Below, in pieces: positions 25,448 through 33,980 of a stretch of 64,000 nucleotides of DNA. Numbering within the stretch: the stretch's first letter is position 1; every line of letters begins with the position of its first letter. The DNA is from Centipeda periodontii DSM 2778 (GTDB lineage: Bacteria > Bacillota > Negativicutes > Selenomonadales > Selenomonadaceae): contig NZ_GL892076.1 of the NCBI RefSeq assembly GCF_000213975.1, positions 805,092 to 869,091 of the forward strand, written 5' to 3'. The notes beneath the pieces are model-generated. The model worked only from the letters and a program-made list of their open reading frames with translations. It ran no database searches and had not been told where the DNA came from. Both the position numbers and the translations under genes were made by a program.

Positions 25448-25978
25448 ATGAGTACGGATCGCAGAGAGCGTGCAAAATCCATACGTGCGGCACGTGATTG
25501 GCTCACGGGCGCGGAGCATGCACTTGCGGGTGAGGACGATCTTGCAGGAGATCTGAAGCTCATGCTTGCACGCGCAGAGCTCGCGCGCATTGCGGCAGAT
25601 CGCCGTGCGCGCATCCGACGATGGACAGCGTTGATTCTGCCGCCGTTGGCTGCGGCAGGGATCTTGGCTTGGCTCATCTGGGAAAGCCCGCCTGTGAAGG
25701 AGCCCGTTGCTGCAGCGGTACAGCGGGAAGAGCCGCGCGTGGAAACGCCTCTCCCCCTACCGGAGGAATCGGCGCCTGCAGTGCAGGCAACGACGGAGCC
25801 GATGGAGCATCCAACAGCGCCTCCGGCAGTGCCGCAGACGATGCCCGAACGTACCGAAGCCGCCGCTGCGGCGCCCGCGCCAGCACAGGCGGACACAACG
25901 CTGCCCGCACGTCCTCAGATGCCGAATGTTGATCTGCAGCGTCTGATGCAAGTTGGCGGCAAGATTTTAAGAGAGTAG
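25448..25978 (+). CDS. Single-pass membrane protein with Pro/Ala-rich periplasmic region
   Basis: A 176-residue protein starting at ATG 25448, 8 bp after AAGGAGG. A charged cytoplasmic N-terminus (1-58) with a short helical segment precedes one transmembrane helix (about 61-80, WTALILPPLAAAGILAWLIW). The rest is low-complexity Pro/Ala/Glu (about 85-155) and a short C-terminal helix (VDLQRLMQVGGKILRE). The layout recalls TonB-like or divisome/envelope linker proteins that span the periplasm, but no known domain is recognised. It lies between the sigma-factor gene and bamA. Confidence 0.6.
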   Translation: MSTDRRERAKSIRAARDWLTGAEHALAGEDDLAGDLKLMLARAELARIAADRRARIRRWTALILPPLAAAGILAWLIWESPPVKEPVAAAVQREEPRVETPLPLPEESAPAVQATTEPMEHPTAPPAVPQTMPERTEAAAAAPAPAQADTTLPARPQMPNVDLQRLMQVGGKILRE

Positions 25979-25986
25979 TCGATCTG

Positions 25987-26010
25987 CCCCCCGCATTATG
26001 CGGGGGGGTT
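25987..26010 (+). terminator. GC-rich hairpin upstream of bamA
   Basis: CCCCCCGCA TTA TGCGGGGGGG forms a very strong stem, but only two T residues follow. It may reduce rather than end read-through. A GCGCCG TTC GGCGC mini-hairpin follows. Confidence 0.5.
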
Positions 26011-26051
26011 GAAACGCGCCGTTCGGCGCATATGTCTGGGAGGTTTCGCCT

Positions 26052-28016
26052 TTGAACAGCAAGAAATATCAGAGACTCATACGTGTGGTTGCCCTTGGCG
26101 TGGGCGTATCCGCTCTCACTCTGCCGCATGCCTTTGCCGCAGAGAAGAGCACTGCCGCACAGACAGCGGCTGCCGGGAATACGTCTGCGGCTGCGGTGAC
26201 GGATGCACCCGTTCTGAGTGATGCGCCGACGATGTCTGCCGCAAGTGATTCGATGAATGCCCCTCTCGCGGATGCACCGGCACTGACGAGTGCATCCGTG
26301 CCCACCACATCGGATGAGCGTGCCGCCGCATGGGCGGCAAAGCGTCCCGCTGAGGATGAGATTTCCAACTATCTTGCGTCACAAATTGGCAAGACGGTCG
26401 TGGAGATCAACTTCAGCGGTGCAACGAAGGCAACCGAGCCGATCGCGCGCGCAGCCCTTGCCATGCATGTAGGCGATGCCATATCGGAGGAAGGTCTCGT
26501 GAAGGATCGCGATGCGATCTACGCAACGGGCTATTTCTACGATCTCTATCCAACGTTTGAGCAGGTGCCCGAGGGCGTTGTCCTGACCTACAACGTGCTC
26601 GAGAATCCGGAGCTCAAGGAAGTGAAGATCGAGGGCAATACGGTCGAGTCGACGGAAGCGCTGATGGAGCTTGTCACGGTCAAGAACGGTGAGCTGCTCA
26701 ACTCCCGTACGCTGCAGGAAAATGTGCAGGCGATTCAGGAGAAATACCGCGCGGACGGCTACATCCTCGCGAAGATCACCGATCTCAACATCGCGCAGGA
26801 CGGCACACTCACGATCAAGATCAGCGAGGGCGTGCTTGAGAGCTATAAGGTCAAGGGCAACAAGAAAACGAAGGACCATGTCATCCTCCGTGAGATGCGC
26901 CAGAAGCCGGGTGAGCCGTTCAACGCGAATCAGGCACGTCGCAGCATGCAGCGCGTCTACAACCTCGGCTTCTTCGAGGATGTCAATGTCAAGATGAACC
27001 CCGGCGTCGAGCCGAATGCGGTCGTCATGGAGATCGATGTCAAGGAGAAGCGGACGGGATCGTTCGGCATTGGCGCGGGCTACTCCAGCTCGGACGGCAT
27101 GGTCGGTATGGTCAGCGTCAGTGATACGAATTTCCGCGGCATGGGCGACACGATCAGCCTCAGCTACGAGATGAGCGGTGATGATACGGATGCACGCGGC
27201 TACACGTTCATGTATCGCCGCCCGTGGCTCGATAAAAAAGAGACGGCGGGAACACTCCGCGTCTACAACCGCACGTATGAATACGATGATTACGATGAAA
27301 ACGGCAACCACAAGGAGTCGTTCATGCGTAAATATGCGGGGGGCGAGATCACGATCAGCCGTCCCATGAGCGAGTATTCGACGAATTTTGTCACGCTGAG
27401 AAATCGTGATGATAAATACGTTAAGCATACAGAGTCTGGCAATGCGGGGAACCGCAGCGGGAACACCGCATGGATCAAGAATAATTTTGGCACAACGCGC
27501 AGCATTACGCTCGAGCATGTGACAGATACACGCGATAATATCTATGAACCGACAACGGGCGCACGTGCCTCCCTCTCGGCAGAGTTCGCGGGTCTTGGTG
27601 GAGACTTCTCCTATCAGAAGTATACGGCGGGCGACGCGCACTATCTGAAAGCAGGGCGTTCCCAAGTCTTTGTTCTGCGCGCTCAGTACGGGATCAGTAA
27701 GGGGACGATGTCGGAGTACAGCCAGTTCCGTGTCGGCGGTCAGGATACGATCCGCGGCTACCGTGAGGATCAGTTCCGCGGCACGCGCATGGCGCTTCTC
27801 TCCGCCGAATATCGCTTCCCGATTGTGTCCAAGGTGACCGGTGCGCTCTTTGCGGATTACGGCGGAGCGTGGTCGAGCGGATTCATGCCGGAGAATCTCC
27901 ACGCGAGCGTGGGCGTCGGACTCGGTCTCAACACGCCGATCGGTCCGCTGCGCCTTGACTACGGACGCGGTTCGCAGGGCGGGCGCGTGCACTTCCGCGT
28001 CGGCGGAACGTTCTGA
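26052..28016 (+). CDS. bamA: BamA/Omp85-family outer-membrane assembly factor
   Basis: A 654-residue protein starting at TTG 26052. A signal peptide ends near AFA-AEKS, followed by an Ala/Thr-rich linker (to about 100). Three POTRA domains are visible: from VVEINFSGA (about 116), from LKEVKIEGNTVESTEAL (about 188) and from YKVKGNKKTKDHVILREM (about 262). The 16-strand barrel starts near GSFGIGAGYSSSDGM and ends with the BAM-recognised terminal Phe (HFRVGGTF); the lid-lock motif region VRGYR is represented by DTIRGYREDQFRG. E. coli BamA has five POTRAs; three is common in diderm Firmicutes. It inserts beta-barrels into the outer membrane. Confidence 0.92.
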   Translation: MNSKKYQRLIRVVALGVGVSALTLPHAFAAEKSTAAQTAAAGNTSAAAVTDAPVLSDAPTMSAASDSMNAPLADAPALTSASVPTTSDERAAAWAAKRPAEDEISNYLASQIGKTVVEINFSGATKATEPIARAALAMHVGDAISEEGLVKDRDAIYATGYFYDLYPTFEQVPEGVVLTYNVLENPELKEVKIEGNTVESTEALMELVTVKNGELLNSRTLQENVQAIQEKYRADGYILAKITDLNIAQDGTLTIKISEGVLESYKVKGNKKTKDHVILREMRQKPGEPFNANQARRSMQRVYNLGFFEDVNVKMNPGVEPNAVVMEIDVKEKRTGSFGIGAGYSSSDGMVGMVSVSDTNFRGMGDTISLSYEMSGDDTDARGYTFMYRRPWLDKKETAGTLRVYNRTYEYDDYDENGNHKESFMRKYAGGEITISRPMSEYSTNFVTLRNRDDKYVKHTESGNAGNRSGNTAWIKNNFGTTRSITLEHVTDTRDNIYEPTTGARASLSAEFAGLGGDFSYQKYTAGDAHYLKAGRSQVFVLRAQYGISKGTMSEYSQFRVGGQDTIRGYREDQFRGTRMALLSAEYRFPIVSKVTGALFADYGGAWSSGFMPENLHASVGVGLGLNTPIGPLRLDYGRGSQGGRVHFRVGGTF

Positions 28017-29326
28017 TGAGGCGGGTCTGCGCGCCTGTGCGCGTGTGGACTGCCGTTCTTCTCTTTCTTGCAGGATGGGGGCTCTTTGCCCCCGCATATG
28101 CCGCAGAGGACTCCCGCGTGGAGGAGACTGCGGCTATTGTCATGGGCAATGAGCCGATTCCACCCATTGTGCGTGCGCGCATGGAGCGCACCGTAGCGGC
28201 CATCGCAGCGGAACGCATGGAGGGGCGGCGGGTAGCGGCGATCTCGCCGGCAGAGGAGTCGGAGCTCATCGGTGCGGTCTTTGATCGGCTGCTCGTCGGC
28301 TATACCGTGACAGGCGTCGAGGTGCGTCCAGCGCAGCGCACAGAGGTCGAGATTCACCTCGCTCCATGGGCAGATACGATTCGAGATGTCCGTGTAGAAA
28401 CAACAGTCGAGGGAATGCCCCCTGCCGTGGAGGAACTTGTGCGTGTCGATCTTGCAGGTGTCAATACAGTCTTTTCGGATGCGCTCGTGGGTCTGCCCGT
28501 CGCTGCGACGGACTGGGCAGCGGGCGCACTGAAGGGGCGGCTGACATCGTATATGGACGAGCATCTGCCGGAGTTCCGCGCGGACTACGATATCGATGTG
28601 GATGCAGAGGCACGGGTGCGGCTCACCGTCTATCCGCGCCTGCCCGTCGTGCGTACGGTTGATCTATCCATGCGCTCGGACACGATTCCGAATGTCACCC
28701 TGCTCACGCGCCGAAAGGCGATGGAGAGCGAGGTCAGCCACCTTGTGGGAGTACCTGTGTCCTTTGTCGCACGGCATCGTGCCGCATTCGAGCAGCAGCT
28801 CGCGAGGGAGCTCGACAGCGTGCATGATTTTCGCCGCCTTCATCTTACATCGCATGTGACAATCACCCCGGGGGAGCGCATGGCGGTCATGAGCCGCACG
28901 GATACGACACGCTATCGCCTGCGTCTGACAGGGTGGCTCGATATCGGGCGCACGGCGGAGAATCGCGATGGGGAGCGGCGTGATCTGCATGTGCGCCTGC
29001 ATGCGGGGCAGATGATGAGCGCACGCGATGAGTTCTATGTGGAGACCGATGTCGCGCCCGAAGATGTCCGCTTCGATTGGCGCGTGGGCTATGCGCGCGC
29101 ACTCCTTCCGCGCCTCGCGGGAGATCTGCGCTATGATCTGCGCGATGCGCGGTTCTCCGTCGCCGGTACTTATGAAATACATCCGCGTTGGCTCGTTCGC
29201 TATGAGCAGTGGACGGACACGGGCGCGTGGGAATGGGAGCTGCGCTACAAGCTGCACGATTTCTTGAGCATTGCGGGTCTTGTGGACGGGCATGATCGTT
29301 GGGTTCGCCTGATTGGCAATTTCTAG
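28016..29326 (+). CDS. Exported protein of unknown family next to bamA, possible beta-barrel C-terminus
   Basis: A 436-residue protein whose ATG overlaps the bamA stop (TGATG). A signal peptide (about 1-29, ending AYA-AED) is followed by alternating alpha/beta segments of about 330 residues that vaguely recall POTRA-like repeats (VTGVEVRPAQRTEVEIHL, RVRLTVYPRLPVVRTVDLS). The last 90 residues are alternating amphipathic strands that end in a C-terminal Phe (RWVRLIGNF), the outer-membrane sorting signal. I do not recognise the family. Coupling to bamA suggests a role with the BAM machine or an outer-membrane location, which is inference. Confidence 0.6.
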   Translation: MRRVCAPVRVWTAVLLFLAGWGLFAPAYAAEDSRVEETAAIVMGNEPIPPIVRARMERTVAAIAAERMEGRRVAAISPAEESELIGAVFDRLLVGYTVTGVEVRPAQRTEVEIHLAPWADTIRDVRVETTVEGMPPAVEELVRVDLAGVNTVFSDALVGLPVAATDWAAGALKGRLTSYMDEHLPEFRADYDIDVDAEARVRLTVYPRLPVVRTVDLSMRSDTIPNVTLLTRRKAMESEVSHLVGVPVSFVARHRAAFEQQLARELDSVHDFRRLHLTSHVTITPGERMAVMSRTDTTRYRLRLTGWLDIGRTAENRDGERRDLHVRLHAGQMMSARDEFYVETDVAPEDVRFDWRVGYARALLPRLAGDLRYDLRDARFSVAGTYEIHPRWLVRYEQWTDTGAWEWELRYKLHDFLSIAGLVDGHDRWVRLIGNF

Positions 29327-29345
29327 AAAGAGAGGGGGCGAAACG

Positions 29346-30302
29346 GTGAAGAGAATTTCGATTGTGGTTCCGGTTTATAATGAAGAGGAGAATATAGAGC
29401 ACTTCGTGCTGAGCGTCGAAGCGGTGATGGAAAAGCTCCCCTATGCCTACGAGATCCTCTTCATCGATGACGGCTCCCGCGACCGCAGCCGTGAGATTCT
29501 GCGGGAACTTGGGAAGGGGGATACGCATGTGCAGTCGATCTTCCTTGCACGCAATTCGGGACATCAGCTGGCACTGACCTGCGGAACGGATCATGCGGAC
29601 GGCGATGCGGTCATCACGATGGACGGCGATATGCAGCATCCGCCGGAACTGCTGCCCGTGCTGCTCGCACAGTGGGAGGCGGGCTGTGATATCGTTCAGA
29701 CGGTACGCCTCACGACGGAGGGCGTTTCTCTCTTCAAACGGCTCACTTCGAAATACTACTACCGCCTGCTCAATGCCATGACCGATGTGGAGATCCAGGA
29801 GGGCGGATCAGATTTCCGCCTGATGGATCGGAAGGCAGTGCTTGCGCTGCGCAGATATCGTGAGCACGCGCGTTTTATTCGCGGCATCGTGGGTGCCATG
29901 GGCTTTCGCAAGACGACCGTGGAGTTCGTGGCGCACGAACGCTTTGCGGGCCGCTCGAAATTCTCCCTGCACAAGATGATCTCGTTTGCGCTCGACGGCA
30001 TCCTTGCGTATTCCGTGCAGCCGCTGCGCGCAGCATTTTATGTCGGCGTTTTCTCAGCGCTGCTCGCGGTACTGATCTTCCTTCACGTTCTCTATGAGAC
30101 ACTCAGCGGAGAGACCGTGCCCGGATGGTCGACCATTGTCGTGTGCGGCCTCTTCTTCGGCGGCATGCAGATGATGATGCTCGGCATCTGCGGTGAGTAC
30201 ATTGCGCGCATCTTGCAAGAGGTGAAAAATCGTCCGCTCTACCTGATCGCATACGACAATCGACATGCGCGGAAAGAGCCGAAGGAGGAACGTGATGAAT
30301 GA
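29346..30302 (+). CDS. Family 2 polyprenyl-phosphate glycosyltransferase (ArnC/DPM1-like)
   Basis: A 318-residue protein starting at GTG 29346 (AGAGAGGGGG upstream; an in-frame TTG at 29313 lacks one). The N-terminal GT-A domain has SIVVPVYNEEENI, LFIDDGSRDRS and TMDGDMQHPPE (DxD-type metal site). Two C-terminal transmembrane helices (about 232-255 and 268-290) are followed by EYIARILQEVKNRP, typical of GtrB/ArnC-like enzymes that load a sugar on undecaprenyl phosphate. The next gene is an ArnT-like transferase that could use this product, and they overlap by 8 bp. Confidence 0.88.
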   Translation: MKRISIVVPVYNEEENIEHFVLSVEAVMEKLPYAYEILFIDDGSRDRSREILRELGKGDTHVQSIFLARNSGHQLALTCGTDHADGDAVITMDGDMQHPPELLPVLLAQWEAGCDIVQTVRLTTEGVSLFKRLTSKYYYRLLNAMTDVEIQEGGSDFRLMDRKAVLALRRYREHARFIRGIVGAMGFRKTTVEFVAHERFAGRSKFSLHKMISFALDGILAYSVQPLRAAFYVGVFSALLAVLIFLHVLYETLSGETVPGWSTIVVCGLFFGGMQMMMLGICGEYIARILQEVKNRPLYLIAYDNRHARKEPKEERDE

Positions 30303-31755
30303 GCGACTTACGAGCGGCGTGACCATTCTGTGCCTTGTCGTGCTGTATTTTTGGGGGAATGGAGCGCTTGCCGTAACGGCGCCCGTCGAGGTGAACTATG
30401 CACAGACTGCGAAGGAGATGCTGACGGCGGGGGACTGGTTCTCCCCGCAGATCTATGGGAACTATTGGTACGATAAGCCGATTTTCTTCTACTGGGAGCT
30501 GATCGCGGCGTTCTCCATGTTCGGTGTGACGGACTTCGCCGCGCGCTTTTTCCCCGCACTCTTCGCCGCGGCGGGACTTCTTCTGACCTATGCCTTTGCG
30601 CGGCGGCTCTACGATGAGCGGACGGCGTTCTGGGCGACGATCATTCTCGGGACGGGTGTGCTCTACTCGATCCTTGCAAAACTCATCCTCACGGATATGA
30701 GTCTTTTCGTCTTCTTCGGCGGAACACTCGGGGCGTTCTTCCTCGGGTATCATGAGCGGCAGAAAAAATACTTCTACATCGCCTATGTCTGTGCAGGGTT
30801 GGGCGTCCTCACGAAGGGACCGGTCGGATTCCTGCTGCCGGGGCTGGTCATTCTCGTATTCCTTCTCGTTCAGCGTGACCTCTCTGCGCTCGGGCGCATA
30901 GCGCTTCCGAAGGGGATGCTCGTCTTTGCGGCGGTCTGCGCGCCGTGGTACGTCTATATGTATCTTGCGCATGGCTCGGATTTCATCAATACATTTCTCG
31001 GGATTCACAACGTCCTGCGCGCAACGGTATCCGAGCACGCGCAGTGGGATGTCTGGTACTTCTACCTTGGCATCTACTTTCTCGGGATGTTCCCGTGGAG
31101 TTTTGCTCTGCCGCTCGCGCTCTATCGTGCGTGGCGCATTCGTCCCGTGATCGACGTGCGCACACAGTTTCTGCTCGTATGGGCGATTGTCGTACCCGTC
31201 TTTTTTCAATGTATGGCAACAAAGTATCCGACGTACAGTTTCCCCGCATTCCTGCCGACAGCAGTTTTGACGGCGCGCCTTCTTGTGCATTATCCGCGCA
31301 TGCTGAAAGGGGCGGCAATCCTTGGCGTGGGACTCTATCTCACGGTTGTCTTTGTCGTGACGAACTACTCCGAGCGTGACGGACACTTCAGCGGGAAGGG
31401 GGCGGCAGCGATCCTCTCTCAATCGATGCACGCGGATGATCTGCTCGTCTGTTACGGCGATTATACGGCGACAGTGCCCTACTATACGGGGCATACGATG
31501 TATGCGCTCGCGACACGTGAGGAGATCGCCGCGCGCGCACCGAAGGAGATGAGCTGGAACAGCAAGAATGTCATGCCGTTCCTGCCCATCGATGAACTGC
31601 CCGCAGACAGGACGGTCTATCTCGTTGTGGAGCGCCATGCGTTCGACGTGTTCGAGGTGAACTTTGCGGGGCAGGGCTGGGAAGAGCTCGGTGCACTGCC
31701 GACAGAAGGGCGCACGAAGCTGCGCCTCTACCGACGTGCGGCGGCGACGCCGTGA
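30295..31755 (+). CDS. ArnT-like family 39 membrane glycosyltransferase
   Basis: A 486-residue polytopic protein starting at ATG 30295 behind GGAGGAACGTG. The first periplasmic loop has the GT39 acidic pattern (VEVNYAQTAKEMLTAGDWF then GNYWYDKPIFFYWE), followed by about ten transmembrane helices and a soluble C-terminal region (about 390-486). Such enzymes transfer an undecaprenyl-linked sugar, for example aminoarabinose in ArnT, to lipid A or another envelope acceptor. Pairing with an ArnC-like gene supports lipid A decoration. The sugar is unknown because no aminoarabinose synthesis genes are present in the window. Confidence 0.85.
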   Translation: MNERLTSGVTILCLVVLYFWGNGALAVTAPVEVNYAQTAKEMLTAGDWFSPQIYGNYWYDKPIFFYWELIAAFSMFGVTDFAARFFPALFAAAGLLLTYAFARRLYDERTAFWATIILGTGVLYSILAKLILTDMSLFVFFGGTLGAFFLGYHERQKKYFYIAYVCAGLGVLTKGPVGFLLPGLVILVFLLVQRDLSALGRIALPKGMLVFAAVCAPWYVYMYLAHGSDFINTFLGIHNVLRATVSEHAQWDVWYFYLGIYFLGMFPWSFALPLALYRAWRIRPVIDVRTQFLLVWAIVVPVFFQCMATKYPTYSFPAFLPTAVLTARLLVHYPRMLKGAAILGVGLYLTVVFVVTNYSERDGHFSGKGAAAILSQSMHADDLLVCYGDYTATVPYYTGHTMYALATREEIAARAPKEMSWNSKNVMPFLPIDELPADRTVYLVVERHAFDVFEVNFAGQGWEELGALPTEGRTKLRLYRRAAATP

Positions 31756-31775
31756 AAAATCTTCTTCTGTTTTCC

Positions 31776-31804
31776 TTGAATGAATCAAGGGAATGGTGTA
31801 TGAT
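31776..31804 (+). promoter_or_regulatory. Predicted promoter for the lipoprotein gene
   Basis: TTGAAT (31776-31781), 17-bp spacer, TATGAT (31799-31804). Confidence 0.55.
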
Positions 31805-31847
31805 AGAGGCGGTATATTAGGAGAGTTCATAAGAAAGAGGGATTATC

Positions 31848-32249
31848 ATGAGGAAGGTCAGTAAGATTGCCCTTGTGGCAGCAGCGTTTGCAGCGTCGTC
31901 GATGCTCATCGCGGGCTGCGGTGCAAAGACAGCGGATCGTGCACCGGCCCCGGGCGCATTGCAGAGCGGGGGCGATCCGCAGAATGTCATCACGAAGGAG
32001 AATTTCGACACCCTTTCGTCGAACCTGAGTCTCAGCGATCTGGAGGGGATGTACGGCAAAGCGACATTTCTTCAGCAGAGCATTGTGGACGGCATCTACA
32101 GCTCCACCTATCGCTTTCAGGACGGACCTAAGATTGTGGATGTAACCTTCACGCATGAGAATTGGCTGAACAATCCGCTCAGCTGCCCCCGAATCGCAAG
32201 CATGGAGTTTTCAGACATACCGCCGGTTGCGCAACGCGTTGTAAAATAA
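31848..32249 (+). CDS. Lipoprotein with a small SmpA/DUF3862-like domain
   Basis: A 133-residue protein starting at ATG 31848. The signal peptide ends in the lipobox LIAGC (Cys 24). After a short linker, the domain TKENFDTLSSNLSLSDLEGMYGKAT, with later STYRF and VDVTFTHE strands, resembles the BLIP/SmpA-type fold (DUF3862 pattern), in which an N-terminal helical pair precedes a small sheet. E. coli BamE/SmpA is a BAM accessory lipoprotein of this fold. Its location within the envelope block makes a BamE-like role thinkable but unproven. Confidence 0.6.
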   Translation: MRKVSKIALVAAAFAASSMLIAGCGAKTADRAPAPGALQSGGDPQNVITKENFDTLSSNLSLSDLEGMYGKATFLQQSIVDGIYSSTYRFQDGPKIVDVTFTHENWLNNPLSCPRIASMEFSDIPPVAQRVVK

Positions 32250-32251
32250 TA

Positions 32252-32290
32252 TTGAACTGAACGCTGCTCTTTGCTATAATAGGAGCGTTC
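32252..32290 (+). promoter_or_regulatory. Strong promoter of ompH with overlapping inverted repeat
   Basis: TTGAAC (32252-32257), exact 17-bp spacer, TATAAT (32275-32280). GAACGCT (32260-32266) and AGCGTTC (32284-32290) are perfect arms that bracket the -10 box and could be an operator. Confidence 0.65.
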
Positions 32291-32334
32291 GGTCAGCGGA
32301 TCGACACGGTCTAACAGAAAAGGAGATTTTATTC

Positions 32335-32799
32335 ATGATCAAATTGCAGCAGAAGCAGGTTAAGATTATCAGCATTCTGATCGCCGTTGTCTTTGTCGGC
32401 TCGGTGGTTGCGCTTGCGCTCACGCAGAGCGGCTCGGGCATTGTATCGGCGGCAACCTCATCCGTGGGTGTTGTGGACTATCGTCAGGTCGGCAGCCAGC
32501 ATCCGCAGCTTGCAGCGGCAAACGCCGAAATGCAGAAGGCTTCGCAGGAAGCACAGGCGGATTTCGAGACGAAGTCGGCGAACATGAACGACCAGGAGAA
32601 GTCAGACTACTATCAGCAGACGATGCAGCGCCTCCAGCAGAAGAATGAAGAGCTGATGGAGCCGATCGAAAAGAGCATTCAGGACGCCGTCAAGAGCGTT
32701 GCGGAGAAGAAGGGGCTCTCGGTTGTTATCGAGAAGGGCGCTGTAGTCTACGGCGGTCAGGACATCACGCAGGATGTCGTCAAGCAGCTGAGCAAGTAA
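32335..32799 (+). CDS. OmpH/Skp-family periplasmic chaperone, copy 1
   Basis: A 154-residue protein starting at ATG 32335 behind AAGGAGA. One N-terminal hydrophobic segment (about 11-31) acts as a signal or anchor. It is followed by the Skp start strand SVGVVDYRQVGSQHP, a long charged helical hairpin (about 60-125) and the closing strand LSVVIEKGAVVYGGQDIT. OmpH/Skp trimers hold unfolded outer-membrane proteins on the way to BamA. It is the first of three related genes in a row and has its own strong promoter. Confidence 0.85.
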   Translation: MIKLQQKQVKIISILIAVVFVGSVVALALTQSGSGIVSAATSSVGVVDYRQVGSQHPQLAAANAEMQKASQEAQADFETKSANMNDQEKSDYYQQTMQRLQQKNEELMEPIEKSIQDAVKSVAEKKGLSVVIEKGAVVYGGQDITQDVVKQLSK

Positions 32800-32817
32800 T
32801 CGACAAGACATGCGCAT

Positions 32818-32852
32818 ATGTACCGGGCAGAGCGCTGCTCGGTACATTTTTA
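32818..32852 (+). terminator. Terminator after the first ompH gene
   Basis: ATGTACCG GGCAGAGCGCTGCT CGGTACAT followed by TTTTTATA, with a nested GCAG/CTGC pairing. Confidence 0.75.
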
Positions 32853-32872
32853 TAAGCAGAGGAGGATCGGCT

Positions 32873-33922
32873 GTGCGAAAACTATGGCAGACACGGCGCA
32901 AGGAGATCCTTGCTGGCAGCATATGCGTTATCGCCCTCCTCGCCGTATTGTTTCTCAGACCCTCATCTGAGGTGCCGACGTCGGAGAGCGAGATCGGAAC
33001 GATCCGGCTCGCGGAGGTACTTGCGGCACATCCCTCCTATGTACACCTGTGTGAGCTGCGTGCCGAGGAGCAGACGCTTACACTGCTCCTGCGTGATCTT
33101 CCAAAGCTGCCCAAAATTGAGCCGCCAAAGACAGACGAGGCTCCGTTTGAGGACTCCGTCTGGCAGAAGAATGCACAGACGGTCGTATCGACGCGTGTGG
33201 AACTCGAGCGTGAGCAGAAGCGCCTGACCGAGGTCTACCGCAAGCAGACAGAGGCAGACTATGAGGCACGCAGAAAGGCGATCGATGATGAATATCTCAA
33301 CGCCATTCTGAACATCAACCTTAAAATTGACAATCAGCGCGCCATGCACGGCCCTGATGTCACGGCGGAGGAGCTTTCCCGTGAGCGTACCCGGTGGGAA
33401 GCCGAGCGCGAGGCATTAAAACTGGAGCGCGGCGAACGTCAGATGGCGCTTCACCGACAGTGGGAGGCAGAGATTCGCGCCCGTGTCGCCGCACGGATCG
33501 AGCCCAAGCAGGCGGCGTGGATGAAGCAGGCACAGGAGACGGTCGATGCGCAGAAAGCGGAAGCAGATCGACTGAAAAAAGAGGTGGAGGAGCGTAGCAG
33601 CGCAGAGATGGAGCGCGCACTTGCCGCGCAGGAAGGGGAGTCCGTACTTGCGCAGCGCGCCATGCGTCTTGCTGCTGTGCGCGCAGAGGCAGATGCGCTC
33701 GAGGCGGAGATCATGCGCGATGTACGCAGCCGTGCGGCGAAGCTCGCCATTCAGTACCATTTCTCTCTCGTGCTTGCGTCTCCCGAGGCAGACGGTGTGA
33801 CACTTCTGCCGGAGACCGAACTCTTTGCCGTGCGGCGCTATGCACCGATCCTCAGCAATACGGCACGCGATGTGACGGCGGAGATGGTGCGCGAGATGCA
33901 GAGCATCGAAGGGAAGCCATGA
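32873..33922 (+). CDS. Anchored coiled-coil protein with OmpH-like ends, copy 2
   Basis: A 349-residue protein starting at GTG 32873 behind AGAGGAGG. An N-terminal transmembrane helix (about 14-31) is followed by a short strand region (IGTIRLAEVLAAHPSYVHL), resembling the Skp start. A long Glu/Arg-rich coiled coil (about 60-290) and a closing segment YHFSLVLASPEADGVTLLP at the position of the final Skp strand follow. It looks like an enlarged, membrane-tethered relative of OmpH/Skp. It lies between two standard family members. The last codons (GKP-stop) fall inside a degenerate MITE end, so the C-terminus may have been altered. Confidence 0.65.
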   Translation: MRKLWQTRRKEILAGSICVIALLAVLFLRPSSEVPTSESEIGTIRLAEVLAAHPSYVHLCELRAEEQTLTLLLRDLPKLPKIEPPKTDEAPFEDSVWQKNAQTVVSTRVELEREQKRLTEVYRKQTEADYEARRKAIDDEYLNAILNINLKIDNQRAMHGPDVTAEELSRERTRWEAEREALKLERGERQMALHRQWEAEIRARVAARIEPKQAAWMKQAQETVDAQKAEADRLKKEVEERSSAEMERALAAQEGESVLAQRAMRLAAVRAEADALEAEIMRDVRSRAAKLAIQYHFSLVLASPEADGVTLLPETELFAVRRYAPILSNTARDVTAEMVREMQSIEGKP

Positions 33923-33957
33923 GAAATGCGGCACCATTATTTTACCAGTGATTTCCC
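33910..33957. mobile_element. Decayed MITE remnant overlapping a stop codon
   Basis: GGGAAGCCATGAGAAATG.. and ..TTTTACCAGTGATTTCCC are degraded family ends about 48 bp apart, with GCACCAT in the interior as in copy A. The left end includes the TGA of the preceding gene. Confidence 0.5.
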
Positions 33958-33980
33958 GTAACGAAAGGACTAATCTACAG

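Noticed and set aside
25987-26010. Full terminator separating bamA from upstream genes
   Set aside because: The stem is strong but has only two T residues after it, so complete termination is doubtful.
26379-28097. 572-codon minus-strand frame opposite bamA
   Set aside because: bamA on the plus strand has clear POTRA and barrel features; the antisense product shows no recognisable domain.
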